NCBI GenBank assembly: GCA_017591395.1 | Contig: WEDG01000375.1 | Coordinates: forward strand, 62,501 to 126,500 | Direction: 5' to 3' | Source: Schistocephalus solidus | Lineage: Eukaryota > Platyhelminthes > Cestoda > Diphyllobothriidea > Diphyllobothriidae | DNA: 64,000 nt | Part shown: in pieces, positions 60,197-64,000 of the stretch | Layout: each line of letters opens with the position of its first letter | Position numbering within the stretch: position 1 is the stretch's first letter | Notes under the pieces: generated by a model | The model's database searches: none | What the model was told of the DNA's origin: nothing | The model's input: only the letters and a program-made list of their open reading frames with translations | Position numbers and translations under genes: made by a program

Positions 60197-63100
60197 GAAT
60201 TGGAAAAAAAGCACTTTTATCGTTCGTGCTCGGTGGCCAGAACCACATCAAAAGTAGCCGCCGACTTACGCTGACATTGGTATCGTTACTTATTAAAATA
60301 GAAATTGCGGTAAAAATGCATTTCACGCAGATGTGGAAATGGAGCAGGCAAGAGGGCCGGAAAATTGTTTTACATTAGAACGACAGTTGTGAAAGGGAGA
60401 TCGGAATGACTCTTTTTGGCTAACCACATGCTGGGCAGGATGCATATTTAACGTGCGCACCATATAATGAGAGCTGTGCACCGAATTCTCTGAAGCCTGA
60501 AGATCAATAGCCAAAATCATAACTCAACATGCCAGAACACGAAGATACCCCTCTCCCTCTTTCGATATGCTATCCGGGAATTGCATGTTCACTTTTTCTG
60601 TCACGGACTCTAGTTCAAAAGGCCCATAATATGTGCTGTCGCCAACCAATATAACGATAGCTGGCATGCTTGCTCAAGAGCCACCGACCTGCAGCCACTT
60701 GATCAACTTCCGCTTGGATACACACGCGGCCACCTCGGTGCCGCTAGAACTCGCGCCACAGCTGCCACCGTCACACGCTCTCAGGCATGACTAGACGCAG
60801 TCAACACTAGCCTGGTCTTACCGGTGGCCACTACTGCCTGAGAGAGCAACTCAGGGTTCTGTGCACAATAAGTCCTCCATTCTGGTGTCTTCTGCCTTAT
60901 TCTATAACTTGGGATTTCCCTGATGATTGCAGTGCTCTGAGACTGCTCAGACTGCTCACACGCAACACGTGAAATACGTACTTGTGTCAGTGAAAGTTTT
61001 CGGTGAAAAAAGTTGAGGGCCAAAATTAGTTTGGTTTGGAAACCCAATCAAAGTCCCTGTTTGACGTTAGGCCCCAAGGAACTAGTTCGGTTCTGGTTAT
61101 ATTAATAGGCACATAACTACATGATTAGGTTGTATTACCAAAGGCCGTAGGGTTTTTGGAAGTACTTGTTCAAGGCAACTCAGCAAAAGTGCTTTTCAGG
61201 TTCGTAAACCCAGCGGTGACATTAGAGAGCTCGCAGACCTCGTGAGCCTACGCCAAACGATATATCAAGGACAAGTGTGACGAACGGCAACGGGGTGTGA
61301 AGTTGCGGGTGGCTATGAGTCAGCCCGTAAACAGCGCACATACACGATGCCGACTATGACGAGGCAATCTAAATTGTATCGTCATTAAAACAGAACGAAA
61401 ACCAGTTAAACGCGTGCCTGGGATTCTGTCCGGCTGACTTGCGAAAGATACAGAAGAGACGGGAAATTTTAGCTTTAGGAGAGGTCAAGTGAATTCGGTA
61501 GAGGGAAGGCGTCTTCAGAAGCTGGTGAAAGGACCTAAGAGAAGGCGATATACTTCAGCAATACTGCGGATGGGACGTGTCAGTATCCAACAATGAAGGG
61601 CTACGCATGAACACGTTTGATGAAATCCAAAAATGTATGGCCGCTGTTTTGACGGTTGATATATGAAACATTTTATCTAGTCAGTTCTACCTCGATAGTC
61701 AAATGGCAAGAAAGGCGCTAGACCTTGATATCCGCCGTGAAGGCAAAGTAGAGGATAAAGCAAGCAGATGGAAATGGCATAGTGGCGAATTGGGAAGGAT
61801 TCGGCAGCAACCCAGAATATACTGGTGCTTAAAGTAGCAAAGATGAACAAAGAAACGAGATCAGGGAAATAGATAATTTCAGGAACAACATATGGTCACC
61901 GAACAATCTCATAAAATGTTAAGCGAAATTCTTTAATGCAAGTTGAGTGGGGAAAACTACCTAAGTGGGGTTGTAATATCGAGCATCGTGCGACACAATC
62001 CTAAATAGGCCAGGATGCTGACTTTTGAATGATTTTCGGCCACCCGTGAAAACTAGTCTGCAAAAGTTTATGAGCACCATCGCATGCTGTTGATGGCATA
62101 GAGCAATGCATGCTAGTCCTCACATAAAAAGCATACAATTCGTACATTGAAAACCCTCAATCCAAATGCAACATCACATGGGGCTCAAAATTATTGGCAA
62201 ATTTTAAAACTTTTTAAAACTTGAATATGGCCCCTCTTTGGGTATAAAATTTGATGAAGGCTTGATTTTCTATCAAATGAGTTATGAGAAAATATATGTT
62301 GAGTAACGTTTTCTATAAAATATATCGGAATTTATAAAGGCATCGATAATCAATAGAAAACTGCCCACTACTTAAGTCGCCATTTTTTCTCGAATGCAGT
62401 TTTCGCAGGCGATCGAAAAAAGCATTGAAAAACCAGCATTATGGTATACCTGAAATATCATGAGATTGTGCTGCATGATAATTATTATTACAGCCCAAAC
62501 TAAGTAATCATTCCTAATCGAAAACGCGTTGCAGATCCGTCACTGGCTGCAGTTTATCGAAATGAGCAATCGTAGAGTGATGGAGAAAACTGACGATCAC
62601 AAATGTCGTAGGAGAACGGTGAGGCAACAAAACATCCGAAATCCAAATGGTGCATTTTGAGGTTAAATTCGAAACGTGCTTCGGCGGTTCTGGATAATTA
62701 AATTGAATACCCAATTGTGGAAAAAACTTGGCAACCTCGATGGGATTAAAACCCACGACAGCAAGGCGAGATATCAAAACCTAAATGGTAAAACTGTAAG
62801 GCTCTCGGTAGGGACCTCGTATCTCAGGTGGTTAGAGCGTTGTCTGTAGTCAAGTCTTTACATTGGTTTCGTGGTTTCGAGTCCCACTGAGTTTTCACAC
62901 AGTTGGGTGCTCGGTTAAATTTACGGGAAACCTCCGTCTTCACCCGATAATTTGAATGTACGTGGTGTCCATGGACAGCAAAACAAATTTTATAAAACAG
63001 TTTCAATGATGAGCCGTTTCGATACGAATGGCAAAACGCCTAGACCTACTGGGTGCCGGAGGAACTATATTCCGAGAGGCAAATAGCAAAAAGCGGCGTC

Positions 63101-64000
63101 TGACCGAGAAATCCTCCGTTAAAGTTAATTAGAGGGCATAAAACGAGCAAATCGAAACAGCATGAAGAGGGAGTGATTTGACAACGAAGTCACAGACAGG
63201 ATCAGGGAAATTTAGAAGTTTAAGAACAACATAGTTCATCAGAATGACTAATGGCAGAGCTATGAAGAAAACTGCCGAACGAAAACACCTTACGAGGGCG
63301 ATGAGAGAATAAGACATCAGAGATCCAAACGCTGTTTACTGAAGTTAAATTGAAGTGTAAAGTCAAAGGCTTCGCCCGACAAACCGGGAGTGTGCAGTGT
63401 CTAGGGGGAAAATGAGAGGGTCGAATATCACAACGTCAAATGATCACTCGTTAAGCTTCGTCAATAAGACAGCGAGACTTGTCGACGTAGCGGTGTCGGA
63501 GGGAGTAAATGCTTCCGGTGGCAGTTGGCAAGGTGCGGGGTGGTCAAGAGGTTTTAGGATGGGATTGGTTTGGCTTGCGGAAACAACTACCAAAATATAT
63601 TGCACTAACTAGTCGTAACCACTTGCCGCCATGTGACCCTCCCGAAGATAGAAACCCGACTGTCAGTCTAACTAAGCGTTACACGTCGAGGTTGCAGGTG
63701 ACAGGTCAGCAAAGAAGGCTGGACACGAAACAAGCACTCTCTGGCCTGCTGAATAAACAGTCGCTAACTACACGGCAGTAATGCTTCCCGGTGTGACTGG
63801 ACACCGACCTGTCACATCAGTCACCTATGAAGAAGTTAAATATCATAGTATTATTGTCATTATTACGAGTGTTACTAACCATACAATAACCTCATGAATC
63901 GCCACCCGGTACCGCCCTGAAACACTAACTTGCAAAACGAAGTTGCAGATAAAGACACCCACCTTCAGCGTGAGGAACTACAGGATTCAATCGCTTCACC
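60197..64000. other. CUL3 intron continuing out of the window; repeats only
   Basis: No exon is recognised. The tRNA-like head at 62817-62893 is the only clear feature. Segments at 62520-62690 and 63150-63340 share diverged blocks ('gaaaactg.cga', 'gagaacg/gcgatgag', 'catc.gaaatccaaa.g'), so an old repeat seems duplicated there. Confidence 0.45.
62817..62893 (+). promoter_or_regulatory. tRNA-like SINE head
   Basis: TATCTCAGGTGGTTAGAGCG (A box region) and GGTTTCGAGTCCC (B box with one extra T) lie about 45 bases apart. The acceptor stem does not close, so a tRNA gene is unlikely. No hammerhead motif follows, unlike the array units. Confidence 0.45.

Noticed and set aside
60197..64000. Further upstream CUL3 exons
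   Set aside because: I looked on the minus strand for the expected block before FYLSKHSG, and no frame showed cullin similarity with a matching donor phase.

Overview
This is a eukaryotic, repeat-rich window that looks like a parasitic flatworm genome, most likely a tapeworm. The evidence is spliced genes with long introns, several families of Penelope-like elements (PLEs) with GIY-YIG endonuclease domains, and a LINE whose single polyprotein ends in C2H2-like zinc fingers, a type I associate with diphyllobothriid cestodes. The species cannot be named from sequence alone. Bacterial features (operons, RBS, CRISPR) are absent.

Host genes. Two are recognisable. At 5923-6381 (+) is the last exon of a DEG/ENaC-type sodium channel subunit. 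At 51551-60194 (-) are the last three coding exons of Cullin-3: the end of the cullin homology region, the winged-helix exon, and the neddylation-domain exon. All have clean GT/AG junctions and consistent phases. The 6.5 kb last intron holds a dead LINE fragment and a PLE 3'-end remnant. The rest of the CUL3 gene must lie to the right, beyond the window.

Mobile elements. Three PLE families are present: family 1 (3826-5330, 43262-45470, 45471-47221), family 2 (19940-21480, 37350-39165, tail at 52560-52665) and family 3 (40690-42422, 42430-43230, 47900-48720). Several are fold-back insertions in which a second, inverted copy of part of the element is joined to the 5' side. The largest is a palindrome with 1.75 kb arms at 43262-47221. 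A nearly complete but decayed LINE lies at 26740-31330. Related LINE fragments at 1590-1830, 12235-12760, 17095-18195 and 32245-32500 keep 5' parts only, and an unrelated LINE lies at 54085-55360.

Most interesting content. Arrays of about 306-309 bp units at 18541-19882, 21542-22771 and 39222-40570, with single copies at 47609-47899 and 49719-50095, each combine a tRNA-like pol III promoter head with a compact hammerhead-ribozyme-like motif. The motif has a paired stem I, a CUGAUGA core, a short stem II, GAAA and a palindromic stem III. They resemble the hammerhead-bearing SMalpha repeats of schistosomes and the metazoan retrozymes thought to be mobilised by PLE machinery. The PLE 3' ends in this window carry their own hammerhead-like motifs, and 47313-47384 (-) carries a hammerhead with a fully canonical core. 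The units, the PLEs and long (TA)n tracts sit directly against one another. The window may therefore show an autonomous/non-autonomous pair (PLE plus retrozyme) linked by shared ribozymes and insertion sites. That link is inference; the motifs and the arrangement are seen directly.
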